Below, piece after piece: positions 6,081 to 6,923 of a DNA stretch of 6,923 nucleotides. The translations under genes and the position numbers were made by a program. Location: NCBI GenBank assembly GCA_012270805.1, contig JAAXHR010000136.1:1-6923 (forward strand), given 5' to 3'. Position 1 is the first letter of the stretch. Each line of letters begins with the position of its first letter. The DNA is from Dehalococcoidia bacterium (GTDB taxonomy: Bacteria; Chloroflexota; Dehalococcoidia; Lucifugimonadales; Lucifugimonadaceae). The notes beneath the pieces are model-generated. The model worked only from the letters and a program-made list of their open reading frames with translations. It was not told the origin of the DNA and searched no databases.

Positions 6081-6923
6081 CTACTTGCCTTCCAAGATGA
6101 AGTCGGCGACGCGCTCGCCGATCACCATCGAAGTGACGTTAGTGTTTGCTCGGATGCAGTCGGGCATGTTAGACGCATCAGCCACTTTGAGGTTTTGCAA
6201 CCCCTTGACGTTGCCGTATTGATCCAGCACCGCCATCTCATCGCTGTCGGGTCCCATCTTGCAGGTCCCCGAGACATGGTGGCTGGTCCCTACGCACTTC
6301 ATCATGTAGAGATTCAACAGCTCATCGTCAGCCGCCTCCTCCGGCGTCGGAGCCACTAGCTCTTCGATGATGTTGTCGTACGGCGACTGCTCCCCGATTT
6401 CGATGCACTTCCTCACCGCTTCCCTCATCCGCTCCTTGTCGAAATCCGTGCCTAGAAGGTTGTAGTCGAGATAAGGCTGGGCATGCGGATCCGTCGATTG
6501 CAGCTTGATCTCGCCAGCAGCCTCCGCCAGATACAGCGCCGAGATCATCGAAATCCCGATCGGCTGCGTGTTCGATATGAGGTAAACGCCTTCCTGCGTT
6601 GTGCACGACAGAGGGTGTATGAACATGTCGTTCCGCCACTTCGAGCCCTTGCACGTGAACTTCAAATTGATCTGGATCTTCGACGCAAGCGGGTCTTGAC
6701 GGAAATGTTCATACGTGCGGAAAATCGTTGAAACCTGCGGGTGGTCGCGCAAATTCTGTCCGACCCCCGGCGAGTCGAGCACCACCGGGATGCCCATCTC
6801 GTTGATGTGGTCTGCCGGCCCAACCCCCGAAAGCATCAGTATCTGCGGCGAACAGATCGCGCCCGCCGACAAAACCACCTGGTCGGCATATACATCGAAC
6901 AACTCCCCACCCGATTCCACCTT
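6081..6923 (-). CDS. GMC-family flavin oxidoreductase, C-terminal part (partial)
   Basis: The window shows the last 280 residues of a GMC (glucose-methanol-choline) oxidoreductase; the frame runs off the right edge, so the N-terminal FAD-binding Rossmann motif is missing. These enzymes use FAD to oxidise alcohol groups, for example in choline dehydrogenase. The second GMC signature GAICSPQILMLSGVG is at visible residues 21-35, followed by PGVGQNLRDHP (52-62). Near the end, HHVSGTCKMG (215-224) carries the expected catalytic His (second His of the pair), and LKVADASNMPDCIRANTNVTSMVIGE (245-270) contains the partner Asn region. A BetA-like choline dehydrogenase is possible, but many GMC enzymes of unknown substrate look the same, and no betaine gene is visible. 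It converges on the nuclease gene. Confidence 0.9.
   Translation of the reverse strand, partial: KVESGGELFDVYADQVVLSAGAICSPQILMLSGVGPADHINEMGIPVVLDSPGVGQNLRDHPQVSTIFRTYEHFRQDPLASKIQINLKFTCKGSKWRNDMFIHPLSCTTQEGVYLISNTQPIGISMISALYLAEAAGEIKLQSTDPHAQPYLDYNLLGTDFDKERMREAVRKCIEIGEQSPYDNIIEELVAPTPEEAADDELLNLYMMKCVGTSHHVSGTCKMGPDSDEMAVLDQYGNVKGLQNLKVADASNMPDCIRANTNVTSMVIGERVADFILEGK

Overview
This is a compact bacterial chromosomal window with no RNA genes, mobile elements or CRISPR. Start codons include ATG and GTG, and several neighbouring genes overlap or lie only a few bases apart. A short-form (type 2-like) OMP decarboxylase beside a DUF951 protein and a bifunctional-nuclease (DUF151) protein would fit a member of the Chloroflexota such as a Dehalococcoidia/SAR202-like lineage. 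That assignment rests on remembered family distribution and is only a moderate inference.

Layout. Positions 1-68 may hold the last codons of a plus-strand gene that starts before the window. A class I SAM-dependent methyltransferase follows on the minus strand (70-915). Divergent from it is a complete molybdate (or tungstate) ABC importer on the plus strand: a ModA-like binding lipoprotein (1001-1756), the ModB permease (1769-2449) and the ModC ATPase with a TOBE domain (2442-3518). These three are tightly spaced and very likely one transcript. An endonuclease III-like HhH-GPD glycosylase with a four-Cys cluster (3505-4254, minus) overlaps the modC tail and is head-to-head with pyrF (4275-5087), only 20 bases apart. 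pyrF is followed 7 bases later by a small DUF951 protein (5095-5343), probably co-transcribed. After a 139-base gap containing a promoter-like sequence and an imperfect dyad, a bifunctional nuclease family protein is encoded (5483-6058). The right edge holds the C-terminal 280 residues of a GMC-family flavin oxidoreductase on the minus strand (6081 to the window end), cut by the boundary.

How the genes relate. The mod genes form one functional unit, oxyanion uptake for molybdenum or tungsten cofactor enzymes, though no cofactor-synthesis or Mo/W enzyme gene is visible here. The rest is mixed housekeeping (pyrimidine synthesis, base-excision repair, a conserved DUF951 protein, a DUF151 nuclease) plus two accessory enzymes of unknown substrate (the methyltransferase and the GMC oxidoreductase). 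I saw no convincing undescribed multi-gene system. The points most worth a second look are the dyad overlapping a -10-like box before the nuclease gene, the very tight glycosylase/pyrF divergent junction, the divergent ModA ligand region, the glycosylase lacking the endonuclease III lysine, and the His/Cys set in the DUF951 protein.
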